A stretch of DNA of 64,000 nucleotides from contig NC_088310.1 in the NCBI RefSeq assembly GCF_910592395.1, positions 4,037,501 through 4,101,500 of the forward strand, written 5' to 3'. This document shows positions 23,378-36,158 of this stretch, piece after piece. The number at the start of each line of letters is the position of its first letter. The stretch's first letter is position 1. This DNA comes from Lineus longissimus. Taxonomy: Eukaryota > Nemertea > Pilidiophora > Heteronemertea > Lineidae. A model generated the notes under the pieces. It saw nothing but the letters and a program-made list of their open reading frames with translations. It was not told the DNA's origin and ran no database searches. Made by a program: the position numbers and the translations under genes.

Positions 23378-26300
23378 ATGGCTGCAACCGGTGTGAATGG
23401 AAATTCCTCCGAAAAACGTCCAGAATTACCCGAAATATCTGAAGAAACTAAACAAAAAGCTCAAGAGCTAAAGGAGAAAGCTAATGGATTCTTTAAAAGT
23501 AAAAATTACGGTCACTTTTAGTCAATTTAGAGCAGAAAATAAAGTTTGAATGAGGCAATGTAAAACTGAAGATTTTCCTCACTTTCAATCATTCCCTTTC
23601 TCTGTTCATTCATTCTTATAGCCTACAGCTTTGATATTTCTTTTGAAGAACAGGTTTGAAAATATCAGTTGCTCTCTTTTCAGATCAAGACTTTGGTCAG
23701 GCGATTACCTTCTACACTCAAGCCATCGAACTGAATCCAACTGAGGCCACATTCTATGGCAACAGAAGTTTTGCCTACCTCAAGACAGAATGCTTTGGAT
23801 ATGCTTTGTCTGATGCTTCCAGTGCATTGGATTTGGATCCAAAATATGTCAAGGTACAAGGTTTATTCAATAAACAAGCTGAGTAAAAGTCATTGAGACA
23901 TGTAAAGCAAGTTTTGGCAAATTCAAAAATTGTAAAAGTTACATCCAGATGTGACGACGGTAAAACATATTCTCACAATATCATTTTACATTCTCTTCAG
24001 GCTTACTACAGGAGAGCGACTGCCAATATGGCCCTTGGTAAATTCAAACTTGCATTAAAAGACTTTGAGGCTGTAAGTATGTGTGAGACAAGCTCTGTGC
24101 TATTTTAAAGTTCCATTTCAGCAAAATGTTTCACTGACAGAAAAATCCATGATAAAATAAGAGGAAGTCAGTGTTCTGTTACAGTTAAGTTACATGAAGG
24201 CCTGTTGTAAAAGACTCACACTTGTATTTGTAAATCAACATCACTTGTTACTGCTGTTTGTCATGAGTTGAAACTATACTACTTTGAGAACCACCCAGAA
24301 ATTCAAGTGTGTACTGGTAAAAATATTGTACAACTTTTTCAATTTTTCGTATACTCTTTTATTTTCCTTTGTAGGTGACCAAGTGCAAACCAACAGACAA
24401 GGATGCAAGTGCCAAGTATAATGAGTGCAAAAAGATTGTCACGAGGATTGCGTTTGAGAGGGCCATCTCCGTGGATGAAGCACATAAAAATATAGCAGAT
24501 CAGATTGATATCTCATCTATGAGTAAGTATAAGACATTGCCCCTTAAATATTTATTGGCCTGATCAGAATTTGCACAAACTCAAAATTAGATTAGGATAA
24601 AATCAATTTAGAATGGTAGCAGTTAAATGAAGCAGTGCAATGAAACTCCTCAAACTGACAGCACCTGCTTCTATGGGTTCATTTTATTTTTGCTTACCTT
24701 TTTAGCCATAGAGGATGACTACAAGGGACCAAAATTAGAAAATAACACTGTCACTCATGACTTCGTGATGAGCCTCATGGATGTGTTCAAAAAGCAGGAA
24801 AAGTTACACAGGAGATATGCTTATCAAGTGAGTTGATCGCAATTCCAAAAATTTTTGTCTGGATACATATCTTTATAAATTGCCCTCTGGCACTGGGAAG
24901 AATGCTGATGTCCAGTGAAATCTTTTGACTTTGTCAAATGAAGATGTGTGTTGTTTGATGTTATTTTGATGTCTTTTTTTTCCAGATCCTCGTAGAAACA
25001 AAGAAAGTCTTTGAAAAACAGCCATCATTAGTAGATATACAAGTTGCTGAGGTAAGTTTGAATTAGCGTAACTAAATTATAGAATTCCAGTTTTATATTC
25101 AATGTGTATTTGCATAATTGAAAAGTCTCTTGTTAAATTTCAATTTTTGAATAAACGGCATAATAGGCCATAATGTGTTAGTTGCTTCAGAGAATTTGTC
25201 TGTTGGGACCTTTGTGCAGTCTCATCCCATTGCTCTAACATATACAGCTGTGCCTATACTTTCATTTCAGGGTAAGAAATTCACGATATGCGGTGACATC
25301 CATGGTCAGTTCTATGATCTGATGAACATCTTCGAGCTGAACGGATTACCATCAGAAGATAATCCATATGTATCCTTTTGATAAAATGAAAAGCAAAAAC
25401 TTGTAAATTCTTAGAATAATATTCCTAATTAAGAAGCTGCATAGCTTAGTTGAAGAAACTGCGAATGTTTCTACAAGAGATGATTACAAGTTTCATGTTT
25501 CATTTTCCTTGACTTTCCATCAGTTATTTAATGGTGATTTTGTTGACCGAGGCTCATTTTCTGTAGAATGCATAATGGTTTTGCTTTCTTTTAAACTGCT
25601 ATACCCGAACCATTTCTTCATGTCCAGAGGTAAGAAAACATTTTTTATCATGAAAAGTTTAGGCATTGCTGATTTATTTCACTGGCTCACTCTTCTGATG
25701 ATAAGACAATGTATGAGGTTCAGTCAAATCTTATGTCTGGCACCAAACTGTGATTTGATGGCCACAAGTAAGTTTCGTGGTTTACAAATGCACCTGTCTG
25801 GAACTAACCTGAAGTTTTTACCACAAAAATCCATTATAATGCATTTTGATCCACTATTTGAAGAGTTTCTGTCGTGAAATGTGACCGTGTTTTCTTTTCT
25901 AGGTAACCACGAAAGCGTGACGATGAATCAGATGTACGGTTTTGAGGGTGAGGTGAAAGCCAAGTACACAGCCAAGATGGCCGAACTCTTCACAGAAGTC
26001 TTCAACTGGCTACCGCTATGTCACTGTATAAATAACAAAATTATAGTAAGTGTACCAGTATTTATTTAAGATTGCTGCTAAGAGAGCATTCCTGTCAGAT
26101 TTATATAATGTTTTACATTTTGGTCATCAGGACGTTGTTGTGCCTCAGCCTGGTTTTAACCTGATTTGGATGCAATTGTAAAATTCCTTTTCATGTCTGC
26201 CTTGAACTAGGCAACTATAATAAGATATTCATCTCCTTACTTGTTTTTGCTATTTACTGATAAGGACTATGTACTGTAAAGGCTGTCGTATTCAATCATT

Positions 26301-27620
26301 TAATCGTTTTGTTTTACAGGTGATGCATGGTGGTTTATTTTCTAGCGACGATGTAACACTAGACGACCTTAGGAAAATTGAAAGGAACAGACAACCGCCA
26401 GAAAGTGGTAAGCAATTCATGTGTCAGCTTTAGTGTTGAATCATAACTCTCTTGTTCTTTGCACTAAGGTGATAGCTAATGTAGTCAAGTGCAGCCTCAA
26501 GCATAGCACTTGTGAGGCGATTGACTTCATGGTTCCCTAATGGGCACAACAGGTTCTTTATTTGTCCGCTGTGATATCTTACGGCACAGATACAAATGAG
26601 TTTGATTTCATGTCTCATTATTAAGACTGTGAGGAGCTTGGATTTTCAGCTTCTCAAAATCCATGGAGGTGCATGCTTGGATACCAGTTTGGTTTGCATT
26701 TTGAATCTGCCCTGCTGCAAGGTAGATGAGAAAGTTCACCCACTGAGATATGCTGCCCTGAATTTGTGAACGAAACTCATGTATTTGTTTCTACAGGTCT
26801 CATGTGTGAGCTGCTCTGGTCAGACCCACAACGCCAGAGCGGTAGGTCACCGAGCAAGAGAGGAGTCGGCATACATTTTGGCCCCGACGTCACGAAACAA
26901 TTCCTGCAGAAGAACAATCTCGACTACGTAGTAAGGAGTCACGAAGTCCGAAGCGACGGCTACGAGGTGCTACACGATGGAAAGTGTATAACTGTCTTCT
27001 CTGCCCCGAACTACTGGTAAGTTTTTAAAAATTTCATACTGCTTTTCTATGTTTGTTTCATTCAGAGTTGGCTAGATACATTTATAGCCATGTATGTGTT
27101 CTGACATGAAGTAATTTGCCCTCTCTAAAATTTGTTTAATCATGGTGTCATACCAGAAGCAGTACAGTATTGTATTGTTGCTTTACAGTGATACTATGGG
27201 AAATAAAGGAGCCTTCATAACAATCAAGGGAGATGATCTCACACCCAAATATACAACGTATTCAGCAGTGGTAAGTATGAAGAAAACTTCCATACGCGGG
27301 TGACGTCACATTGACATCACATCAGATGGATATGGTGCTGCGCATGTGCAGTACCCTCCGCAGGAGGAATACCACACCGTTCTTGACGTAACATAACTTG
27401 AGCTCAAAATAGAGCAGTTTGTACGTCTTGACTGAGGCTGCGTCATTTTGCATTCCTTTGCCCTTCCTCACATGGCCTAGTTAAAAAAAGAAAGAGCCTG
27501 GATTAAAAATGCCAAGATTCTTATTTTGTTTTTCTTGACATCTGCTTTTCTCTTTTTCAGCCCCATCCAAACGTGAAGCCAATGGCCTATGCAAATTCGT
27601 TCCTGTCACTGTTTTCATAG
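23378..27620 (+). CDS. PPP5C: Serine/threonine protein phosphatase 5 (498 aa)
   Basis: Thirteen phase-consistent exons: 23378-23498, 23684-23853, 24001-24072, 24375-24522, 24706-24827, 24986-25051, 25271-25369, 25524-25629, 25903-26045, 26320-26407, 26797-27016, 27189-27270, 27561-27620. The N-terminal TPR region (about 25-145) has [20 protein letters not shown] and [20 protein letters not shown]. The PPP catalytic domain shows GDIHGQ (about 241), GDFVDRG (about 270), GNHE (about 302), the V-M-H-G-G histidine (about 350) and RSHE (about 426), so all metal ligands are present. PPP5C is a TPR phosphatase recruited by Hsp90, acting on client kinases and steroid-receptor complexes; length matches the human 499 aa. 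The C-terminal tail [11 protein letters not shown], which helps autoinhibition, is conserved. Confidence 0.97.
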
Positions 27621-29342
27621 TCTGCTCATCACCACGACCATAACCTCCTAGAGACTAGAGACTTCAACACATCCAAGCTATGGATGTCATCAATGATCTG
27701 ACTTTATCAATCTGCAACAGACCATGTGTTGGCTGTGCAACGTCATGAAATACGTCATTTGAGTTGTGGCACTAAAAGCATATACAGATTTGCATGGTTG
27801 GTTTCCTGCTGTCACCTCTGTTTTTGCAAGAGCGGTCATGGGCGGAGTGAAGTTTTGAATGTGTTAGAACTGCAGGACAGGATGTAAGGATTCATTTATT
27901 CACATGTTACCCTAGAGGATCGTAGGGTGGCAGTTTAGTTTCTCATCAATCCCTTTAGCCTGAAAGCTAAAATGTCTTAAACACTTATAATCTGCACACT
28001 TTCATTGTCCTTTTAACAAGTACATGTGAAAGACGTATTGTGCTCCAGACACACAGCTCAGTAAAAGTGCTCAGTATTTTACAATGTGATATGATTGAAT
28101 ACCTGTAAATTTGTTCATACAATGTATCGCTCCCTTCTTTCTTGGTCGTCTGTCTAAGTACTGCTCCACAAATCTTAAACCTCACAGCTAATCGTTATCA
28201 GAAACGAAAGCAATTTTTTTCCCCTCAAATTTGCTCCCTAAACTTTTCTATACAGAATTGTAGTGTAAAGGTTGTCCATATGTGACTGACAGTTTTGCTA
28301 AATCAAGACACCATTGTCATTTATGGATAATGTTGGGAAAATAACTGCCAACAAGACAGGTTTAGTCCTTTCGGCCCTAAATTTTCCTTCATAAATACGT
28401 CACTACAGTGTTGTATAGTTCTAATGAGCCACCAGTTTTAAAATACAGTGAACACAAGCAGAGTACCAGTCGCAACCTTTTAGCGATATTCTCTCAAAGT
28501 ACACTGGGCTTTTAGTGGCAATTTGAATGCTCATCAACTGGTGTAAATTGATGCTGGATAAGTGATCATGTTTTATAAGTGTGAATGTATTGTGATGACT
28601 ATACGTAATAGCTGTGTATGTAGAGTCTGGTTCTGTGGGTGACATGTTCAGACTACTTCTCATCCTCAGTGATGCAGGGGTCAACATTCACTTTTAGAAA
28701 AAGCCTGTTGTGGTGGCCAAAAGTCAGGCTTCTCACAACTACAGATGTATTTGTACCGGTATACGGAAATTGAGGTCGCATGTGCTGCCAAATAGGGTTG
28801 AAGTTTGTTCTCTGTGATGAAAATACTTTTGTATTCTATGTACTTAATGTTAAGGTATTTTCTTTCAAATGTATGGCCAGAAAAAATGAATTTGTCTGAT
28901 AGAGGTGTGTCCTGAGGACAGACCAAGTAAAATTGTTAACAATATAACAGACTGTCCATTTTGGACTGTTTCTAAATTCATTTCTTTGATTTCTGGGTTC
29001 AGATATTCCAGCGTGCTCAAATTTATTTCAAGTGTAAAGGAATGGTCTTCAGGAAAAAAACACTTCAGTTTCATGATGTGAACCAAAAAAATTGGGGCCT
29101 TGGAACTTTTGACAAAAAACAGATTTCAGGTCTGGTATCTACTGACAGAAACCGCAATCACTCCTTCTGTATTTGAATTAAACCCTCTCTTTCACCAAAG
29201 CTTCATCTTCTTTCCGTATCACACAGCATATTGTGAATTCTGTAATATGTGTCTGTATCAATTGTTTTATGGTTCATAAACATGATTAATTGATTTATGT
29301 TCAGATAAACTGAGTTACATAAAATTAAAAGAAATTTTTATT
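27621..29342 (+). other. 3' UTR/downstream region of PPP5C
   Basis: AT-rich, without supported ORFs. Candidate polyadenylation signals ATTAAA lie at 29177-29182 and 29324-29329. TTTATT at 29337-29342 is AATAAA on the other strand and could end the convergent NTPCR transcript. Confidence 0.4.
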
Positions 29343-31783
29343 ACATTGTCTCCTATTCCTTGATGTTTCTATCTTGAAAGCCGGAAAGCTCCTCGTTAAA
29401 ACGACAGACACCTGGGCACCTCAAATGAATAGGAGTAAGAGACACAGCTGAGTGCTAAACATTCCGGCTTGCAGACACCAATGTCGAGGGAAAACTGGGG
29501 GAACGCAGCACGACCTGGAAATGACAAGCCACTTCATCCCCGCCATAGGACTGAACTTTAGACAGGTTGAACCGAGAAGAAGAAACAACCAATGCTCACT
29601 GGCAATCGCACATCGCCATCATGACACTGACTTACCCCTCATCAGCCTGTTCAGTTCTGGATGACTGTTTATAAGAACACCAGAAACAGAACTTTCAGCG
29701 GCCCAGTGGCAGTCTTACTCCTGCTCTAGGGACTGCAAGAGGAGCAGTGTCCACACTATACGAGAATGCAAGGCCCATATCAGTATCTTAACTGACTTAC
29801 TACTCAAATTCTCTAGACATACATGTACTGTAGTCAGATAGATTGTCACTACATTTCCAAAGGTGACAAATCACAACCACAATCGTCCCCACCAGTATTT
29901 CATTGAAGACACTTTCATACCAGTTGGCACTTCTAATTAAATGAGAGAGTACAGTTTGATCACCATCATCATTCATCAAAGACATATTCATGACAGTGCA
30001 AGAGAGAGAGCACCGATTAAATAAATTCAGTGTTTTTCACTCGAAGACATACCGTTTTAGCATTATACATGTAGATATACATACGTATGCAAAAGATTGA
30101 GGTAACGTGGTGGGATACATGATAAGATGGCAAGTGGTGTAAATAGATTGGAACTGGAACTGCACTGCTTTTCATTACTGTAGCAACATTGAGCATTTAA
30201 AACGACCATGAAACTTCTGAGTGGATTTCAGGTTAGATATGGCTACCATGGACCCATTTATGTCTGGCTGGACATGACTGCAAAATAATCTGCACTGGTC
30301 CATTCAATTGGCTAACAGAGCAAGCAATGACATAACTCGTCTCACTTTGCCACATTTGCACTAAGAAGATGTACTTGCCAAAGTTGACAACCCAGGTGGT
30401 CTTTGCGGACTTGGCCCACAATATTCTGATCATGAATAGGTCTGCCAAGATGGACATTACATGTATGTATGACATCAACACTCGCATCATTACGGGAAAT
30501 TGCGAGATTGGACGTCAACAACATCAGTCCTGAAGACGCCATTGCGGACAGTGGTGAAGCTGTGGACAATCTCCAGTCTATTTGAATCAAGTGAACACAT
30601 TGAACATCATAGTGTTACTCTCCAACACCATTGACTTCTTCTAAAACATGTCCCAATGTACATTTCAGTACATGTAGTACATTTCAGCACAAAAAGAGCA
30701 ACATCAAAGACACCATATTAATTTTTTCAATATAATTATTCATATCATTATAATTGAACATTTATACGGGATGGCAACTGGCTTATTTACAACACTAAAA
30801 AGTACATTATGAAGCACTGACAAATTCATTCCACAATCACAAAAAATACATATGACATACCCACAGCGCAGAGAGGTTTTGTCGTCACCATTTTACAACG
30901 ACTTAATACTCTATGACAAGGTGAAAATCTGTCTGAATTCTGCCATAACATCTCCACAAGGTGAAGTCACCTACCCAGATGACAATTTTTTCAGTTTTTC
31001 CTGATCTACATGTAGAATAAAATCACGAAACAAGCATAATGTACATCGTACATCTAAATACACATGCAGCCGACTCCAAACTGCTTCATTCTCAAATCTG
31101 CTACACAATGAATGAGAGAAGCAGAATGTACATCATGGTAACAAAAGAAGGGATCTCTCTTAGCTGTCCTTTGAGGACACATTTATGACCTTCACATACA
31201 AAAATAAGACTGGTACTTCATGCCTTTCAGTCTTCAGAAGTACTTTCTACTTATCTTAAGTTATGACCTTCAAATGTGGCATCGGAGCCCTCGTGTTTTG
31301 GCAACCTGCGAACTGGTGAAAGTTTTCTGCACCCTCTTCCTGGTATGATCAGTCCTCAAGTCTTCAATTAAAACCACACATTCTTCCCAATGGCCTACAT
31401 GATTACCTTTCAAACACTTTACACCTAAGATATCCTTCCTGTATGCCTGTGATTGATGCACTAGTCACAGTTATGACTCAAATTATCAACATACATGTAC
31501 CAGTCACAGGCCACAATAGATTCGTTGTATTCTTTTGCCGAAATGGGGTCCTTTTGCCCCCTCACCCAATTTCACCAGCCACAAATATTCCAGTTATTAT
31601 TGTGGCCTGCAAGTGGTATATTAATGGTGTGTTAATGATAAAATACATAAAATTTTTGCTGACTTAAAAGTCCTATGAGCCAAGATATATTCTGCTACAC
31701 TGTCCAATCTAAGCCAGCTCACTCTGCTATGCCAAGTTCCTAACACAATGCTTCCAGTTAATAGGTTATTGTCTATATTTCAC
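29343..31783. other. Noncoding interval between convergent PPP5C and NTPCR
   Basis: 2.4 kb with no ORF resembling a known protein and no splice-linked exon. It probably contains the NTPCR 3' UTR, since no good minus-strand signal appears nearer than 29337. The 29452-29664 plus-strand frame has no family resemblance. Confidence 0.35.
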
Positions 31784-32882
31784 TCACAGTTGCTCAGCAA
31801 CTGCATTAGTTTGTTCAAAGTTCGACTGATAAGCATCAAATAATATCTCCAGTATATTTCTGTGGATTTGGTCTCGATTCATGGTTGTCACCTGAAAAGA
31901 CAGAAAGGATGTTTGATCAGGCAATTCTATGCAATATCCAGCCTCCTTTGTTCATAAAACATGGGACGAATACGCCGAACCCAAAGAATTGGAATCCTGA
32001 ACTCAGAGCAACACAATGCAAGCCTAGATTCTATAAAGCATCTCATGCTCCTGAGGACCGTGTTCCTCAATCACATGAAGGGCTGCTTTTCCTAGACGTC
32101 CAATCAAGATTTTTGCATGGTTCTCAAATGCAAGGAGACACAATTGGTATGACCTTTACAATCAAACGTTTTTCTTAGGCATTTGTAGCAGGCAGAGACG
32201 AGCATCACTCTAGCTTTCAGCAGTGAGTTCTGCCAGTGTTAACTCGCAGCATGAAATATCAACCAACTCCTGATGAATACAATTTGATGAGATCCAGGTC
32301 TAACATAATACTTACATAGAAAACCTTAGAATTAGCACCAGATTTGATGTCCTCGATAAGCTGTATAGGTCTACCCCTCCCAATGGGTATTGTACACAGA
32401 ACTGTCGAGTTGGGTCTCTGGAACACATCCTTTACGATCCCCTGGAAATTATTGCTCATCAGCTCCATCTTGCCAATTTCATCAATGATATAGACAGGTT
32501 CTGGCTGTCCTTCAATGGTCTGAAATGAAAAATTTGAAATTTGGGATTTGCCAATCAGAAGACATCAATCATGCTCATGCTCATTTCAGATAGGTTATTT
32601 GCCAATATATTTAGCTGAAATCCCATATTCTTGCTTGAGGAAAGTCAAAAGGTGGTTCCAAAACGATTTGCCATGATCAATGCAACTGTAGCAGACCTGT
32701 TCTTGTGAACTAAATATCATTTTAAAGACCCATTTGTATTATACTTACCAATCTCCTCAGTGATGGTATGGCAACAGTTTCAAAGGAAGGGATGTTAACA
32801 TTGTATTTTCCAACTTTATATTCTCTTTTATAGCTGTGTGTGTGTTCATCTTGTTGTTCTTCTCTGTAATAAACAATGAGAA

Positions 32883-32913
<31 letters not shown>

Positions 32914-33898
32914 TTTGAGAGCCCTATGGGACTTCAACTCAAAACATCAAATTATGTGAAAGAATCAATCAATGTCAATAAATGGTTGAAATAAAGTAAG
33001 TCTAGTCTAGTCTAGATCTCAACAATTTTCAATCTATATCAGGTCATCAGAAGGGCTTAGAAGACATCTCAGTATTAGCTAGAAAGTTCTAAAACATACT
33101 CCAGTGACAGGCCTAGTCTTCTCTAGCTAGTAGAATTGATAATACTCAAATCTTACTGACCCAGTCCTAGCCAACGGTGCAGTTTCTCCATCCACAGTGA
33201 TGATATCAAAGCCATATCTCTGCCCCTTTTCCAAGCATTCTTTTGTGTAGAAACCCTGGCATGGGACAGAATTTACTCGCAGATCATTCACAATCTTCTC
33301 CACAAGTGTTGTTTTACCAACGCCTGGAAAATATAATCATTTTATTGAGATATCATTTTATTGAGATTCTTTCTGTGTCAGAATTAAAAAACCACATAGG
33401 GCATCTGTAGGGCCGAGGGACCGAGAGACATCCGAAAAACTATAAATATCATACCAGCGTAGGTCTAAGTTAGGCCTAAGTAACAACAAAATTCATAATG
33501 CCTAACAAAAATAGTTTTCATTGCAATCATTTCTGACATCATCAGCATCACAGTTATTTTATCCTTTTCTTTGACTTTGTCAATGTCATTATTTTATGGT
33601 TACAAGAAAACCAGAGTCCCAGATGACTCATTTGTTATCACCTTAAGTCATGATCTGTCTGTCATACTGACAGATGTGTGCATTTGTGTACAGACACAGT
33701 CAATGTGTATTGCAATAGGGGGCACCATACATTATCATTGGGCTGAACCAGGAATAATAGGGGGCACCAAAACTGGCCGGTAAAATCGACGCTGGTGGGG
33801 CGAAATTAGGGTTATATCTAACTTAGGTGATATCAAAACGTACCTGGATGACCCAGGAGAACAACATGTCGAACATGCGCGTCCGATGCCATAGCCAT
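31784..33898 (-). CDS. NTPCR: Cancer-related nucleoside-triphosphatase, NTPCR/THEP1 family (about 214 aa)
   Basis: Five exons in transcript order: 33898-33844, 33323-33161, 32863-32749, 32519-32316, 31891-31784. The Walker A loop GHPGVGKT (residues 16-23) is split by the first intron after the first base of the second glycine codon. The Walker B region is VYIIDEIGKMEL (about 120-131). GFYT.E....G.R.GFDI.T matches the family's conserved block. The enzyme hydrolyses NTPs slowly; its physiological role is unclear. It is about 24 residues longer than human (190 aa), partly from an insert EEQQDEHTHSYKRE at the second junction. To keep phase there, the exon 2 donor must be GG|GTCAGT; the better-looking GTCA|GTAAGA gives no in-frame partner, so this junction is less sure than the rest. 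Confidence 0.9.
32887..32914. repeat. (ATC)n trinucleotide microsatellite
   Basis: About nine perfect ATC units in NTPCR intron 2, 24 bp upstream (on the minus strand) of the predicted exon 3 acceptor. Read in the exon 3 frame it would be poly-Asp, so use of an earlier acceptor would add an acidic tract. Confidence 0.9.
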
Positions 33899-34118
33899 TT
33901 TGGCGAAATTGTGATTTTTCTGAGAGTTACGAAGTGATAAAAATGAGAAAATCGTAGAAAGGAAGTAGCCAGCAAAAACATGAAAATCTTTCGTGCCCAT
34001 GCGCCTAAGACCGGAAGTCTAAGATTGATCGATGAAAATTTTCAGTTTTTGCTGTTTTTTTCCTCGATTTCTGCTTCATTTTCTGTCCTGTTCGAGCCGT
34101 AAATACATCAAAGCGATC
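33899..34118. promoter_or_regulatory. Head-to-head promoter region between NTPCR and LRRC57
   Basis: Only 220 bp separates the two opposite start codons, so the core promoters and 5' UTRs must share it. No TATA box is visible. Confidence 0.6.
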
Positions 34119-36158
34119 ATGGGAAATACGATAAAGCCTCACATTGAACGAGCAGAGAAAAGTGGTGCCTGTCAACTGTGTGGAATGGGGATAACTGAGG
34201 TAAAAATCCCACACCCTGTTGACTTTGTTTACAAATGGGGTGTCTCAAAATAAATGCTGTCATTTGTCAAAAAATTAACACCAAGGCTTGAGCCCATAAG
34301 TTTAAGGTTTCTTCATTGTAGCATTGTTGTCTGTTTCTACGCGCGACTGATCCTCATCTTGGAGACTACTTTAAATTTGATGGTGTCATTAGACATTTTT
34401 TCCAAAATCCATCCATCTCGCAAGGCAGTACCTTTTATTCCTTCTCTGTCCGTCCTGCCCTTGCTTTGTCAAACTTTGTGTCTTTCTTTAGCTGGTTTGC
34501 TCTAAATCGCAATGCTAAGAAAGAGTAGGGATACAGATTTGGAAAATACAGATTTCTGGAATGCGCCTTATGAATGTTGAGAGTCCCAGAAGTAGTTGAC
34601 ATGTTTCAACATTTACTCATTTAGTACTCATTTCCTTTAAGTTCCCCATGGAGTTGAAGAGGTTGACAAAGAATCTGCGGACACTAGACCTCTCAGATAA
34701 CAAATTACCTCTCCTGCCTCCTGACATCGGCCAGTTCACCATGCTCAAAAGTTTGACACTAACAAGTAATCGACTGAGTAAGTTCTTCATGAAGGAGATA
34801 AAGCTGTGTGTGGGGCAAAATATGATAGTGAAGTTTCGATTTAATGTCATACATGATGGATGAATAGCGGTGATGAATAAAAGATGAGATACTTGATATT
34901 ACTGCTGGAGAAATGACAGATTTCGGTGCCATTTTGAACACTAGAGGCCTTTTGCTCGTGATTGACACAACTGAACATAGCGATGTTGGTGTCATTCGAT
35001 GAGCATTGTTGGCTATCTCCCAAAGAACTTTGACTCAACATCTATTGGATTGTAGTAGATCAACCAGGGTGAATAGTATTTACGTTTTTGGCAAGTAAGT
35101 GAATGGTTCTGTAAAGTGTAACATATACACTTTTGCATTTGGCAGTGAAAGAGTGAATGAGCTGGTATTGAATTCGGTGTACGAGTACTTTTCCTGTATG
35201 TTTCAGCGGCGCTGCCTGAGGACATTGGCAAATTGAAGAAACTGGAAACCTTACTTCTAGCGACCAACCGTATTCCAAGGCTGCCAGCAACAATATGTAA
35301 TCTATCTTCTCTGAGGACAGTGAACCTATCAAAAAATGGCATCCGTGAATTTCCAGCTGAACTTTGTGGCTTGAAAAATCTTGACTCTATAGACTTATCT
35401 CACAATAACATTGTGGTGATTCCGGATGGTGTTCGGGGACTGCAGGCTGTTGAATTAAACGTCAATCAGAACCAGGTAAGACTAAACGAGATTGACCAAT
35501 TGGGAAGAGCACAACGTCACTATCAGCTTCAAAATCACCACTCACTGGTATTTGACTCAATGTTTTTAGTTTACCCCTTTGAATATAAATTTTATAACAC
35601 TAACAGAAGTTGTGACAACAGGAATAAAGAATTTCTCTGTGTGAATATAATTTGGAGAGACCGAATTTGAGTCATGACAGTCAGAACTTGAAGAATAGAA
35701 TAATGCCTATTAGTGCTAGGCCTTAAATTGATATTCTTCAAACTTGTTCTGCTTCCACTTTTAGATCAACACAATATCAGAAGCAATATCAGAATGTCCT
35801 CGATTAAAGGTGCTTCGCCTTGAAGAAAACTGTGTGGAGATAGGAGCATTCACTCCAAAAATTATGAAGCAGTCAACCATTTCATTGCTGGCCATTGAAG
35901 GCAATCTGTTCGATACGAAGGCGTTTCACCAGCTGGAGGGGTATGATGAGGTATGTTGTGTTTGGTTTTCGCAATCGCTCAGTGTGATTGTCAAGGTTGC
36001 AGCTAATTGGCTGGTAGTTGATGAAATCATGATCTCCTTCCTCATAACTTCCCCCATTAATGAAATTGACAACCTTAGTTGGGAAAAAAACTTATGTATC
36101 GTTATTTATATTTCAGTACATGGAGCGATATACAGCCACTAAGAAGAAGTGGGGATGA
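34119..36158 (+). CDS. LRRC57: Leucine-rich repeat-containing protein 57 (237 aa)
   Basis: Five exons in phase: 34119-34199, 34642-34777, 35207-35475, 35765-35950, 36117-36158. It begins [12 protein letters not shown], with Gly2 fitting N-myristoylation as in vertebrate LRRC57 (MGNSAL...). About seven leucine-rich repeats follow (residues 38-175), e.g. [19 protein letters not shown] and [18 protein letters not shown]. The conserved C-terminus [33 protein letters not shown] is intact. The length matches human (239 aa). LRRC57 is a membrane-associated LRR protein of unknown function. One oddity is the CQLCGMG cysteine pair near residue 22, where vertebrates have FQLKDRG. Confidence 0.96.
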
